Positions 41,343-54,858 of a DNA stretch of 64,000 nt are shown here, one piece after another. The number at the start of each line of letters is the position of its first letter. The stretch's first letter is position 1. This DNA comes from Zygnema cylindricum. Its lineage: Eukaryota; Streptophyta; Zygnematophyceae; Zygnematales; Zygnemataceae. Under the pieces are notes generated by a model that was not told where the DNA came from, did not search any database, and saw nothing but the letters and a program-made list of their open reading frames with translations. Location: positions 319,163 to 383,162 of the forward strand of contig JBBHKE010000928.1 in assembly GCA_037447655.1 (NCBI GenBank), read 5' to 3'. The translations under genes and the position numbers were made by a program.

Positions 41343-44300
41343 TGATAGGAATAAGAGTCAATCGGAATGCGCTCACAATTACTCAAATTTTATAATGCGG
41401 AAGCGAAACTGAAATTAAATCAATTATTACAACACATTGAAATCTCATAGTCCAAGATAGAGGCAAATTCAACACTCAATAAAATAAACTCATATTAACT
41501 CAATCTTTAAACATTACTTTTCTCTTAATTCATTCCTCATTAACTGAATCTTGATTGATTCCTAATTGTTATTTCTAACTCACACGATGGTTTTTTAAAC
41601 TAAGTCGTGGAAACAATCTAGAACACTAACTCTATAAGCGTCTAAATGTACTTAGAGGTAAATGTGGTACAAAACAAAAATGAAACTACTAGAAACGAAA
41701 CTGACAAAGTCGTATACGACAAAATTAACTTTCGCGAAACGAAACTACTAGACGTAGGTCACGCGAAACGAAACTTCTCAAAGTACGGTACAGAATCAAA
41801 ATTAATCTAATCGTGTATGTGTGAAAAATACACGCACGAAATACAAATTCAAACGAAACAAAAATCCGCGCAACGACGTACGGAGTACTACATCAAACTA
41901 AGTGTAACATAACCGACGCGCAACTAAATCTGATCCATACTAACAACAAACCTACATTCCGTAAACGTAGATTCCAACATTGTAAATCCTAACGATCTCC
42001 CTCTCAATGTTGAATCGATACCAAATCTTAATCAAACTCATAATAATCCTAACTTAGGCCTTCCTCTCACAAAGACATCATACATAGCAGCTTTAGTTAA
42101 CATGTCCGCTGCTTCTTCACCCGTTGGTACAAAAATGAACTTAATCTCACCAGCATTTTCTAAATCTCTAACAAAATGCCATTGAATCCTAATGTGCTTA
42201 GTCCTCTTATGAAACATTGGATACCTAGCCAATGCAATGCTAGACATACTATCTGAAAATAACTTCATACACTTAATGATAATTCCCAACTCACTTAACA
42301 TTTCTCTTAACCAAATTGAAGCTTTGGCAGCATGGCAACCACATAAAACAAAAGCGTAACCGGATGTTGACTTTCCCGTGTCGAAGTCTCCACCCCAATC
42401 GGAATCGCAATATCCAAAACAATCTAACTCTGAATCCGCCTTATAAACTAAACCATAACTTAAGGTTCCAACCAAATATCTAAAGATCCTTTTAACACTC
42501 TCCCAATGACACTTCTTAGGTGCTTGACACTACTTACTCACAATACTAACAGCAGCTGAAATATCTGGTCTAGTTCCAACACAAAGGTACATCAAACAAT
42601 TAACTGCTTCTCTATAAGGTACATCAATTGTTGGCTCACTTTTTGCTTAACTCAACTGAACTCTAGGATCCAAAAGCGTACTCAAAGGCTTAGCATTCAA
42701 CATAGAGAATCTAGCCAAGACTTCCTTACAATATTGTTCCTGACTAAGTTTCAAAGAACCAAACTCATCTCTAATCACCTCAATACCAAGAATGTACTTG
42801 GCTTCTCCTAAATCTGTAACTTTGAAGAATTTACTTAGAAAACATTTCAATTCATGAATCCTTTCAAAATTGTCTGAAATCATAATAAAATCATCAACAT
42901 ACACACTGAAAATAATTTGATCAACTCCTCCTTTCACATAAACACCTAAGTCTGAAAATGTACGAACAAAACCAAAATCCAAAAGTACCTTGTGAAGACG
43001 AGTATACCAAGTCCTTGGTGTTTGCTTAAGTCCATAAAGGGACTTCTCCAACTTCCACACATGTCCAGGTTTGCCCGAAACTCCTGGAATCTTCATATAA
43101 ACTTCTTCTTCCAATTCTCCATTTAGAAAAGCAGTTTCCACATCCATTTGATGGATATGCTTTCTCTTAGCAGCAGTAATCGCAATAATCATCCTTAAAC
43201 TATCAAACTTAACCACAAGTGCATATGTTTTTGTATAATCTATACCTTCTTTCTGCTGAAAACCTTTACCAACTAATCTTGCCTTATATTTGATAATTTC
43301 ACCTGATGCACCCGTCTTAGTCTTAAATACCCATTTAAACGAAGGCACTCGAGAATCCAAAGATCCGTTACTCTTTCTTTCAAATTCAACTTCAACCGAT
43401 TTTTCCAATTTCTTTTTCTGAGTTTTTACATTCGGTTCCTCATCGGATTCCGAATCCCCAATGAACGCAAAATTCTCAATTTCACTCTCCTCATAAAAAT
43501 CCAAATTCTCTTTAAATTTCCCCACGGAATTCATGGCGGATTTGAGATCCTCATGAAAATCCACATTCCGAGATTCCTCCACGGTGTGACGAGCTGGATC
43601 ATATACTCGGTACAAATTCCCCTTCGCACTATAACCAACAAAAATTCTCGGCCAACACTTTGGAGCAAATTTCCCCTTCCTCTTGATTGATTCCACAAAA
43701 ACCGTAGCATGACATCCCCAAATTCTCAAATGATGAACCGTGGGCTTTCTCCCACTCCATAACTACTCTGGTGTTTTACTTCCGGAAACCGAAGTGAGTC
43801 TTCGGTTACAAATATAATCCGCCGTAAGAATCGCATCTCCCTATAAAAACATCTCTCGTCCGGAGCTATGAACCATCGCAAAGACCATTTCTTGTAAGGT
43901 ACGATTCTTCCTCTCGGCCACTCCATTTGACTCCGGAGAATAAGGCGCCGTGAACTGATGCCTTATCCCCCACTCCTTACAATACCCCTCAAAAACAACA
44001 AACTCCCCTCCATTGTCCGAACGAATGGACTTAAGCTTCTTGTCAATCTTCCTCTCGGCCATCACATGCGATTCTTTAAATTTTTCAAATGCATCTGATT
44101 TCTTTTTCAATAAATACACCCATGACTTCCGAGAGAAGTCATCAACAATTACCAAAGTATACTTATTGCCTCAAATTGTCTCGGGTTTAATATGTCCACA
44201 AAGATCGATGTGGACAACCTCCAAAGGACTTTGAGCTCGATGCTTGATGTCTTTATTCGGATGGGATTTCCAAATTTGACGACTTTTGCTACATCCTCCG

Positions 44301-45842
44301 CATCCGTTCACCTTCTCACCGGATGGAAAGTCCAACCCCTCACCGAAGAATGACGAATCATCATCTTCGAACTTACCTCGGATGTGTGACACATCCGATG
44401 ATGCCATAAGGTAAGATCACCTTTCAACTCCGAAATTTGATGTGAAATTTCCCTCGGTGGGAACTTTAGATTTCGGCCTCCTCCATAAGAGCCGACTATG
44501 ATTCGGATCCGTTACAACTCCTTCTCCAATTACATTCCCTTTCTCATTCCAAATCTCAATAGATTGATCACCTCTTGCAAGTAAGCTTCCACCACTCTTT
44601 TGGATTTGTGAAACGCTTAACAAATTAACCGAACCGTCCGGAATATAAAGAGTATTTTGTAGACGATACTCCGTCGATCTCTCTTTCCCATCATTATCCA
44701 ATGAAAGAAGATCAAGCCGAACCGCGTCGATCTCTCTTTCCCATCATTATCCAATGAAAGAAGATCACGTTGAACCGTGCCAACCGTACCAACCGAAATG
44801 ACATGGCCGCTTGCAACCGTAATAAACTTTGGAACCGTAAGTTCCCTCATGTCATCAAACAAGGTGGCATCCGTGCAAACATGATGAGATGCCCCCGTAT
44901 CAATAATCCACTCTTTCTCCAAATTTCCTCCACTACTTACCGAATCAAGGGTAAGATTAAGAACCGGAAAATCATCACCGGTTTCATTACCATAGTCAAA
45001 GTAATTTGCATTACCGTAACCACGACCACCACCGCGGCCTCCTCCTCGGCCGCCACCTCGGGCGCCTCTATCACTTCCTCTACCTCCTCTTCCACTTCCG
45101 GAATCTCCACTCTTTGCATAACATTGAGGGATCGAATGCTCCCACTTACCGCAAAAAATGACATTGCTTATCGTTATCCGGACAAGATTAAGACAAATGT
45201 CCAAGCCGGTTACAATGGTAGCATGTCACATTGGAAAGATCCTAAGGGACCTTCGGTGGACGACCTTGATCCCTCTTGTTGCCTCGGCCGCCACCACCAC
45301 CTCTCGAGCCACCTCCTCTACCACCTTCTTTACCACCGGCATAGTTAAGATCCGGGGTTTCGGGAGTAGTAGAGTTTAGAACTCCTCCTCCTCCACTTGA
45401 AGAAGCTGATGGAGTTCCCTCCGACATTTTGATAAAATTAACAGTGAATCCGAAAGTATTATCCGCCTTTGCTCCTAAAATAGCTTTAAGATGTGAAAGC
45501 TTGTCGCGTAGCGACGAAGTCTGTCCCTAGTTGACTGTGCACTCTTCAATGAAAGTTCCACGTAGGAAGGCCCACACGCTTCTACCATCGAAACAACAAA
45601 CTTCAAACGTTGACTTAAACACGTGTCGCTTCACGAACACACATGCACGCAAATTGAAATACATGCGCACGAAACAAACAAGTGACGCGAAATGAAATAG
45701 TATGTTTCGTTCGCGGACAACAAAAGTACTGTCGCGAAATGACATCGTACTTTTTGTATGATGACGCGACAGTTCGCGTCAAACAAATACAAGTTGGTAT
45801 GACGCTTCGCGAAATGTCGCGAAAATGACAATATCCCAACAC
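41343..45842 (-). mobile_element. Copia LTR retrotransposon F, internally deleted
   Basis: 3' LTR 41343-41979 (minus start TGTTGGAATC). The 5' side ends at 45842 (minus start TGTTGGGATA) but only about 330 bp of LTR-like sequence remains. PBS and the gag N-terminus are missing, so a deletion joined the LTR to mid-gag near 45510. The flanks aaaga and cttat do not match, so a target duplication is not confirmed. The sequence is a close relative of elements A and E. Confidence 0.75.
42038..45507 (-). pseudogene. Element F gag-pol polyprotein remnant
   Basis: Order on the minus strand: gag C-terminus with Gly/Arg-rich part (about 45507-45100), protease DTGAS (about 44915), GAG-pre-integrase and integrase (44407-43726; RSDNGGEF, PESNGVAER), RT (43729-42647; SLYGLKQTP, YVDDF) and RNase H (42475-42038; WGGDFDTGKSTSGY, ADMLTKAA). 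A short block near 44680-44760 is duplicated (ccatcattatccaatgaaag twice). RT lacks part of its N-terminal region. Several frameshifts are present. Confidence 0.85.
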
Positions 45843-46068
45843 TTATATGGGCGCTAAAGGTGAACGCCAACTAGACCGCTATTAAACCAACGTGTAAAGA
45901 CAATATAGGATGTAATCTAACTAACTGGTGGTGGAAAATAAAAAAAAAACATAACCGAATGATAAGATCAAAATTAAAAAAATCAAAGGTTGCTTTCATA
46001 TCGAATTCATTCTCGGCCTAAAATGTAAAACGTAGCTATGCAAAAACGTACTTAAAGACAATTTTAAA
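45843..46068. other. Short spacer
   Basis: No feature seen. AT-rich, with an A-run near 45941. Confidence 0.3.
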
Positions 46069-47123
46069 TGTAGAAATTAATGATCCATTTAAAGTATTTT
46101 CTAGGTCTAAATAGAAATATAGAAAGAAGCCGAGGCAGTCTACCTCTAACTTCTCTCTCCAACTCTCAAACTTGTCGCATTCACTGAGAAATTGGAGAGG
46201 GAGCTAAAGCCATGACTACCTAGGCTAACCAAAAGTTTACGCGATTATATATTAGTTAAGGTTTTTATTACTAAAAAGATATGGTGCCGGCTACAAGATT
46301 TGATCCTTGTACTTACCGGCCGGCAGGCAGCCGGTAATCGGTAGCCTTAACCGTTTAGTCTTCATCGAATGTTACGTAATATAGGGTATGATATTTATTT
46401 AAATGTTATAGAGTAGGAAAATTCATATAACTATAACTAATTACGGGAGACATAGATCCATAATTGTAAAAGTACGGATAGCGGTACAGATAAGAAATCA
46501 ATACCGCGCATTTGTTTCTTTATAGAAAAGAATATCGCACATGTATTTATTACGACTACGATTAAATATGAATTTAATAAGACGGCCGGAATTAACACCG
46601 AGATCACGGAAGAGGATTTCGGCAATTTATGAACATCGCCACATCGGATGACACGTGGCGGAATAACATTGGATGGCGGCATCTCCGAGGATTACGGGAA
46701 CGAATCCGGACATACCACGTGTCGACATTTAGGCCATGTCGTACGATGTTCGTACAACAAGTACACCGGCAGCTGTACTTTTGTGTACGGAGCTGCATTT
46801 TGATTGGCTCCGTACATTTGCTGATAGAGTATGTGAGAGAGATAGAACTTAAAAAAATTAGGAGATAGGACCCTCTCTCCCAGAGAGCTTCTGTACAAAA
46901 GGTCAACTTTGACCCTCCATAACTTACTGCTCAGGGAGCAAATTCAGAGATTCTTTTTGCTATCAACTCACGAGAGTCTTGCATTCACAAGGGTGAATTC
47001 GGTCAGAGTTATTGTTTGCCAGGGTTGTAGTTGTTTTTGCTGAAACACAAAGGGGTCAGTGTTATCCTAGAGGCTTCTTGGAAGCTGTCCACTCTGAGGA
47101 CTTATGGAGGTCTCAGAGTTTCA
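46069..47123 (+). repeat. LTR, left arm of a palindromic pair
   Basis: 1055 bp, starts TGTAGAAATTAATG and ends ...gagtttca. It has the family boxes: cttgtcgcattcactgag near 46171, acacgtggcgg near 46651, tctctcccagagag near 46873 and 'ggagcaaattcagagattct' near 46936. It is followed immediately by an inverted copy. Confidence 0.7.
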
Positions 47124-48068
47124 AAAATAACTCTGACCAACATCACCCCTGTGAAGGCAAAAATCCCTTGATTCGATAGCAAAAAAAATCTCTAAGTTTG
47201 CTCCCTTGAGCGGTAAGTTATGGAGGGTCAAAGTTGACCTTTTCTACAGGGCTCTTCGGGAGAGAGGGTCCTATCTCCTAATTTTTCTAAGTCCTATCTC
47301 TCTCACAGACTCTATGCACATATGTACGGAGCCAATCAGATTACAGTTCCGTACACAAAAGTACAGCTGCCGGTGTACTTTCTGTACGGACACTGTACAA
47401 CATGGCCTAAATGTCGACACGTGGTATGTCCGGATTCGCTCCCTTAATCCTCGAAGATGGCGCGATCTAATGTCATTCCGCCACGTGTCATCCGATGTGG
47501 CGTTGACCACAAACCGCCGAAATCCTCTAGTCAATCTCGGCGTTAATTCCGGCCGTCCGATTAAATTCACATTTAATCGTAGCCGTAATAAATACATGCG
47601 CGGTATTCGTTTCATTAAAGAAATAAATGCGCGGTATTGGTTTCTTATCCGTACCGTAATCCGTACTTTTACATTACTGGATCTATGTATCCCGTAAACA
47701 GTTACAGTTAAATGAATTATCCTACTTGATAATGTTTAATTAAATATCAAACCATATAGTACGTAACACTAGTTAAAGACTTAACGGCTAAGGCTACCGG
47801 CTACCGGCTGTCTGCCGTCCGGTAGGTACCAGGATCAAATCTTGTGGCTGGCACATACCTTTTAGTAAATAAACCCCTAACTAATATACATTTCTCGTAA
47901 ACCTCTGGATAGCCTAGGTAGCTATGGCTCTAGCTCCCTCTCAAATTTCTCAGTGACTGCGACAAGTTTGAGAGTTGGAGAGAGAATTTAGAGGTAGACT
48001 GCCTCGGCTTCTTTCTATATTTCTATTTAGACCTAGATTATACTTTAAATGGACCATTAATTTCTACA
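47124..48068 (-). repeat. LTR, inverted right arm
   Basis: Reverse-complement copy of 46069 onward, starting on the minus strand at 48068 with TGTAGAAATTAATGG. It is truncated at the joint, lacking roughly the last 150-190 bp of the LTR. The two arms abut with no internal region. No matching target duplication surrounds the pair. Confidence 0.7.
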
Positions 48069-48866
48069 GTTTCCGTATAAAAACATAATAAAAGGTACGA
48101 CATAGTACGGAGAGGTCCGAATTTTTGTAAACAACCTCACATCTCGTCAAATGGAACTTCACCCTTAGTGGTACAAAGAATAATAACTTTGGAGAGTATA
48201 CAAACTTAGTGGTACAACGTGCAATACATTTGGTACAATACACCGTGGTAGGAGGCACATGGCATATACAACGTGTAGACATGTAATCGTCTGTTGGAGG
48301 TGGGTGTTTTTTTGCTTTTTCACTTGTACTAATGGTACACGACAAGTGTGAAGCAACTCTCCTCACTACGTGATTTACGCAATAGCTTCACGAATCTGAA
48401 AAAGTGAAGCATCAAACGGTCAATACTTACGCCTATAATATTAGAGCATACTGACAGCTATCCTATAAACATGTTTCGTTCGACAAAAAAAGATGGTACG
48501 AATTATGTACGAAAACGTACGACGTCCAGTAAAGAACCCCACTTTTCCTCTTATGGAATTTTACCCTTACCGACAAGTGCATCATATGCCAATGTTGTCA
48601 GCTGAAATTTCATAGTTGTCATCATCACGTTTTTATGATTTCATCATGATGTCAATTCTCTAGGCAATTCTGCTCCCAAATGGAAAATAAAGAATGATTT
48701 AGAATCTTTTTTTTCTTTGTAATACTACCTCACTAGTCATAAAATTGTCAGGCGGCCTAGATTATGATGAAAATATTTTTTGACACCTAGAGTGGCAATC
48801 AAGGCCGCGATATTTTATTCTGTAATGACAAAAAAAAAAGATATAAACAAATATGAACATGGGGGC
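48069..48866. other. Spacer, no gene recognised
   Basis: Short frames only. No repeat or family recognised apart from an A-run near 48831. Confidence 0.3.
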
Positions 48867-49754
48867 ACACATGTTGAAAAAATAGATATTTTATGCTCTA
48901 TCTTTTGTTTTTGGGTCCAGCAGTTCCCATACTTGTCGTAGTCACTAAGAATTGGCAGGCAGCCATGTCTGCCTTAGACAGATGAGGAGATAGGCAGAAG
49001 AGCCTTAGACAGATGAGGAGATAGGCAAAAGATTAGGCTCCTGCAAAAGTAATACTGCCTCAATCAGGAATTGATCCCGTAACCTCCAGACAAGGTCGTA
49101 CAATCACCCGCTTTAATCGTCAAGTCTTGATGAATCATGACATAAATTGTATCAAATATTTATTTAAAGTCATATCTATGGCACATTCTATTTTACATCC
49201 TACGAAACGAAACACAACATAGAACGTATGGTACCGCACGAAATGCAGTACTGCACGAAATTAATATAACAAACATTTAATTTCGACAGACGAAATTAAA
49301 TGTCGCGATCGACGGTTCGCAAAGTGAGAACGAATTTCAAGCGGTAAACACGGAATGTTGACCATCGAAATTCAACGGTCAACACGGAACTTTGACCGGT
49401 GAAATTCAACGGTCAACATTTATTCGGCGCGCCGTCAGATCCAACGGCTGAAATCGATCGCCGTAAAACAAACGAACGACACGCATGAGTGCCGGTATAC
49501 CGGAACTACTATATGAGAGCAATTCGGCGAAATGGGAGGAAATGACACGTGGCATCATCCTATTGGATGCCGGAAGAGAAAAGGGACAGAATGACGTTGA
49601 CCTATTTGCCACGTGGTAGACCGGGAGTGGTGCCGAATATATCCGTACATAAAGTACGGCGGCTTATGTACTTTATATATACGATAGTTAGGGTACTCTA
49701 TTTTGATTGGTTTAGAATACCTATTAGGAGTTTTTAAGGAAATGGAATTCTGTT

Positions 49755-52700
49755 GTGGGGATGATTTTGGTTCGGGAAAGCACAATTGAGATTCGTAGGG
49801 GAGGAAAAAGTGTTCAAGCATTGGCTACTGATACTGACTGGAATAAGGATTCCAAGAAACCTTATGGGAACTTTGGTGGAGGAGGAAGAGGAAACCATGA
49901 CAGATCTGCACCAAGGGCTCCGAAGGGGCTTTGCCATTTTTGTAAGAAGTCAGGACACTACATGGCGGAGTGCACTAAGTTGACGGAGTTGAGATTGAAG
50001 GAGGAATCGATTGGAAAACCATCCGGAAGGAAAAAGAAGGCGTTCGTTGCGACACAAGTCGTGGAAGAGGATGCCGATGATTACGATGGAGAACTTCTTC
50101 TCAATGAGGAGTTGGAGGTGAAAGGTGAGCCGGAGATTCAAGAAGGCAAAAGTGTGCTTTTGGTGGAGTGAAAAAAGTTCTTGAAGAAGGATGGATCATT
50201 GATTCAGGGGCCTCTATACATATGTGTAGAGAAAAACCATTGTTTACCAAAATGAGAAAGATCCCTACTGTAGAGATAGAGTATGGGGATGGGAGGATAG
50301 TGACCACTAATTCAGTGGGATTAGTACATCTGAGGGTCCTAGTTGATAGAAAGACATCCATAGTCACTTTCTCTGATGTTCTTTTTATTCCGGAGTTGAA
50401 CAAAAATCTTATCTCTACGTCGGTCTTAGATGATAAGGGCTTTGAGATTAGTAGTAAGAAAGGATTCTTTGTTGCTAGTTATGAGAATGAAGTGTACTTC
50501 ACAGCTGAAAAGGGTAGCCAAGGAATCTTTAGGCTGAATTTGAGTAATGGAAAGACGGGAGTTTACTATGCTGGTGTAAGTGATTTGATGATGTGGCATA
50601 AAAGATTGGGACATGTGCATCTAGATAGATTAAAAAAAATGAAGAAAATGGGTGTAGTTGAGGGAATACATTTTGAGGATAATGAGACTTTGGATGATTG
50701 TAGTGGGTGTGCACAAGGAAAAGCCCACAGATTGCCTTTATCAAAGGTCGCAACATATAAGGGTGAAAAGGTTTTAGATTTGGTTCATACTGACATATGG
50801 GGACCGACCAAAGTGCCATCAGTTGGAGGGAAAAGATTTATGCTTACTATCACGGATGATTGGTCTAGATACTCTAGATTATATTTCTTGAAAAACAAAT
50901 CTAAGGCTTCGGCTTATTTTAAAGAGTATAAAGCATGGAGTGAAAAGCTCCATGAGACACCTATAAAAAGAGTGAGGAGTGATAATGGGGGGGAATTCAC
51001 TTCTAATGAGTTTGAGGATTATTTGAAAGAGGAAGGGGTTTAACACCAAAAGACTATCCCAGAGAATCCAGAACAAAACGGTGTAGCCGAGAGACTAAAT
51101 CGGACCCTAAGTGATAGTGCCCGTAGTATTTTGACGGATAAAAAGATAAGGAAAAGTTTTTGGGCAGAAGCTATGAATTGTGCTAACTATCTCAAAAATG
51201 GAGTCCTTACTTCGGCTATAAAAGGCCAAACACCTTATGAAAGATGGACCGGAAGAAAACCTAATATTTCACACTTAAAGGTGTTTGGAAGTCAAGTGTT
51301 TAGTCTAAACACATAAAAATCTGATTAGAAGTTAGATGCTAGAGGAAAGCCGGGATACTTACTTGGGTATGATGAAAATGTAAAGGGATATAGAGTTTAT
51401 GATCTCGGAAGAGAAGACATAATTCTAGTAAAACACTTGGTAGTTATGGATGAGGGAAAGTCCATAGATCCCTTTAAGTACACCAAATCGGTGAGGATTA
51501 GAATTGAATCCGAAAATGAGTTAGATTCAGATTCTTCTAATCGAACTCCGGTTCAGCCTGACCTTGCAGAAGAAGAGGAAAAATTGACCGAGAGTGACTC
51601 TCTCTTGGAGCCACAACATCCGGTTCAAACCGAGGAAGAAAACGAGGAAAGACCAGGAATGGACGATGAACGTCCGGAGATGGACTCCACGGATAGGGGA
51701 GAAGGTGAAGTTATTCGGAGAAACCAAAGATTACCCTCTATCCCAGCGTCGGAGTTTGAAGGAGGAAGGAGAAGCAGTAAGAGACTTCGAGAGAGACAAG
51801 TGAACAACAAGGTAACTAAGCTGTCACATTTGAGCGAACCCCAGACTTACTCGGAACAAATTAATAGTCCGAAAGGTGATAGATGGGTGACAGCTATTAA
51901 TGATGAGATGGCTTCCATTATGGAAGCAAACACATGGGAGTTGGTGAATTGTCCTTCAAATAGAAAGCCAATAGGATGCAAGTGGGTATTTAAGTTAAAG
52001 CTCAACCCAGATAACACTATCGAGCGATACAAGGCCAGATTAGTGGCAAAGGGGATCACACAAAAGGAGGGGATTGATTATGAGGAGACTTTTGCTCCGG
52101 TTGTTAGATTCCCCTCCGTTCCGATTCTACTTAGTCTCGCGGCAGCGGAAGACATGGAAGTGCACCAGATGGACATCAAAACCGCTTTCTTACACGGAGA
52201 ATTGGAAGAAGAGATCTTCATGCGACAACCGGAAAGATTTGTGGAGAAAGGAGAGGAAAGCAAGGTGTGCAGATTGATAAAGTCCCTTTATGGACTAAAG
52301 CAAGCTCCACGCCAATGGAACAAAAAACTGGACGAGTTTTTGACGAGTTTGGGATATATTCGAATCAGTTCGGATCATTCTATCTACTTATTTGAGGACG
52401 AGGAAGGTATAATTTTCATTGCCATATATGTTGATGATTTGCTTGTTTTGAGTAAATCAATGGAGAAAATAAATAGATTGAAAAAGGATCTAAAAGGTAG
52501 ATTTGAAATGAAAGATTTGGGAGAGGCAAAGTACATCTTGGGAATTCAAATGGAGAGAGATAGAGAAAAGAAAACAATTAGACTAACTCAAAAGGAAGCA
52601 ATTGGGAATATGCTTGAAAATTTTCAAATGGAAAAAGCAAATAGTTGTACGACTCCAATGGACTTAAAGAAGGGAAATGAGGGGAGCTCAGAAGAGGGAG

Positions 52701-53421
52701 TCTTGATCTTGGATAATGAGCTAGGACCTGAGGAAAGCAAGTTCATGCAAACTATTCCGTACAGACAGGTTGTCGGTAGTTTGATCTACTTTATGAATTG
52801 TACGCGTCCTGATACAGCTGCAGCTGTGGGAGTATTAAGTAGGAGTCTTAATGATCCTAGGAAGAAAGATTGGGAAGCGGCCAAAAGGGTCATGCGATAC
52901 TTAATAGGAACGAGAGATCTATGGTTGCATTTGGGATGGGATAATACTAACATCACCACTTGGAGTGATGCTAGTTATGGGGATGCTCCGATTAATGAGG
53001 TGTACTTCTAGGTATGTGTTGTATTTTGGGAATGGGACTTGCTGCTGGAGTAGTAAGCAACAAAAGGTGATTGCTCAGTCCACCATAAACTTAGAGTATA
53101 TGGCGTCTTGTTCGGCTGTAAAAGAATTGATGTGGGTAAAATCTTTGCTTCAAAAATTAGGATATTTGAAGAGCGGAGTGCAAAAACTATTTTGTGACAA
53201 TCAAGCTGCGATTGCAATTGCAGCAAACCCAAAACATCACTTTTAAGCAAAGCATATGGATATTCGTTTGAGCTTTGTTAGAAAGAAGGTTGAGAATAAA
53301 ATAATTAGTTTGGAATATAGACAGGATGGAGAGATGGTAGCAGATATGATGACTAAGCCAGTTCCTTCTCCCAAATTGAAATATTGTAGGGAGAGGTGTG
53401 GACTGAAAGAAAAGCTAGAAT
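49755..53421 (+). pseudogene. Element C gag-pol polyprotein, few lesions
   Basis: Gag remnant 49755-50171 with CCHC knuckle CHFCKKSGHYMAEC (49932-49973). A second frame from about 50165 has protease DSGAS (about 50200), integrase (HTDIWGP, RSDNGGEF, PEQNGVAER) and, from 51437, RT (SLYGLKQAPRQWN, YVDDLL) to 53011. Stops interrupt the frame at 51041 (TAA) and near 51314 (TAA) and 51326 (TAG). A frameshift near 52985 leads into RNase H (CDNQAAIAIAANP) with a stop after HHF, ending MMTKPVPSPKLKYC near 53390. Closely related to element B. Confidence 0.87.
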
Positions 53422-53436
53422 AGAAAATAAGGGGAG

Positions 53437-54657
53437 TGTTGAAAAATAGATATTTTATGTTCTATCTTTTGTTTTTGGGTCCTGCAGTTCTCATACTTGT
53501 CGTAGTCACTGAGAATTGGCTGGCAGCCATGTCTGCCTTTCTCATACTTGTCGTAGTCACTGAGATTTGGCAGGCAGCCATGTCTGCCTTAGGCAGATGA
53601 GGAGATTGGCAGAAGATTAACCTCCTGCAAAAGTAACGCTGCCACAGTCAAGAATTGATCTCGTAACCTTGGCTCCTGCAAAAGTAACGGTGAAACAGTT
53701 AGGAATTGACCCCGTACCCTCCGGACAACAACAGTACTATCTTGGCGCCCGCCCTTAACGTGTAGACTTCATAAATCGTGACGCGTATTATATCTCATAT
53801 TTATTTAAAGTCATATTTACGGCACATTCGATTTAACATCCTACGAAACGAAACGCAACATGGAACGTATGGAACCGCACGAAATGCAGTACCGCACGAA
53901 ATTAATGAAACAAACATTTAATTTCGACGGACGAAATTAAATGTCGCGATCGACGGTTCGCAAAGTGAGAACGAATTTCAAGCGGTAAACACGGAATGTT
54001 GACCGTCGAAATTCAACGGTCAACACGGAACTTTGACCGGTGAAATTCAACGGTCAACATTTATTCGGCGCGCCGTCAGATCCAACGGCTGAAATCGATC
54101 GCCGTAAAACGAACGAACGGCACGCATGAGTGCCGGTATGCCGGAACTACTATATGAGAGCAGTTCGGCGAAATGGGAGGAAATGACACGTGGCATCATC
54201 CTATTGGATGCCGGAAGAGAAAAGGGACAGAATGACGTTGACCTATTTGCCACGTGGCAGACCGGGAGTGGCGCCGAATATATCCGTACATAAAGTACTT
54301 CGGCTTCTGTACTTTATATGTACAATAGTTAGGGTACTCTATTTTGATTGGATTAGAATAGCTATTACGAGTTTTTCAGGACTTAGAAAAATATTGAAAA
54401 GTCCTCTCTCTCCCAGAGGCCATCTTTTTAAATATGTTGTCTTTATCAGCCATAACTTAGTGATCAGGTGAGCAAATTCAGTGATTCTTTTTGCAGCGGA
54501 CTCAAGGGATTCCACGCTACACAGGGGTGTAGTCAGTCAAAGTTTTTGCGTTCCAGGGTGGGACTTATTCATTGTCAAAGTCAAAAGTGCATATACTATC
54601 CTAGAGGCTTCATATAAGCTGGACATTCTGTGTACCAATGGAGGTCACAGAATTACA
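53437..54657 (+). repeat. 3' LTR of element C
   Basis: 1221 bp, TGTTGAAAAA...GAATTACA. It contains a tandem repeat of about 50 bp around 'cttgtcgtagtcactgaga' (53488-53588) that the 5' LTR lacks. The 5' LTR instead repeats 'agacagatgaggagatagg' (48976-49024). Core promoter boxes: acacgtggc near 54186, ctctctcccagag near 54404, then tttttaaat. Confidence 0.88.
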
Positions 54658-54662
54658 ACACA

Positions 54663-54858
54663 CAGCAGATGTGGAAAGAGTCAAAATTTCGGATACCTGA
54701 ATCCGAAATATTTTTTTTTTCAAAAATTTGAACACTTGAAATCCGATCGGTTTATTGCACACACTAATTTGTTACTCGGTACCCGATATGCGTTTAAGGT
54801 TGCGTCGTATTGAAAAAGATATTTTATCTTCTATCTCTTTAGTCTATGGTCTTACTAC
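54663..54858. other. Spacer between element C and the next LTR
   Basis: 196 bp of flanking sequence with no feature seen. Confidence 0.3.

Larger units (their letters stand above)
48872..54657 (+). mobile_element. Copia LTR retrotransposon C
   Basis: The target duplication acaca is perfect (48867-48871 and 54658-54662). The 3' LTR is 53437-54657, after the purine tract aataaggggag. The 5' LTR is 48872 to about 49737 and lacks its last third; the deletion also removed the primer site and the gag start. The body carries gag C-terminus, protease, integrase, RT and RNase H in one main frame with a few stops, which suggests a fairly young insertion. Confidence 0.92.

Noticed and set aside
41338-45847. 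Target duplication for element F
   Set aside because: The flanking pentamers aaaga and cttat do not match; the 5' end may be rearranged.
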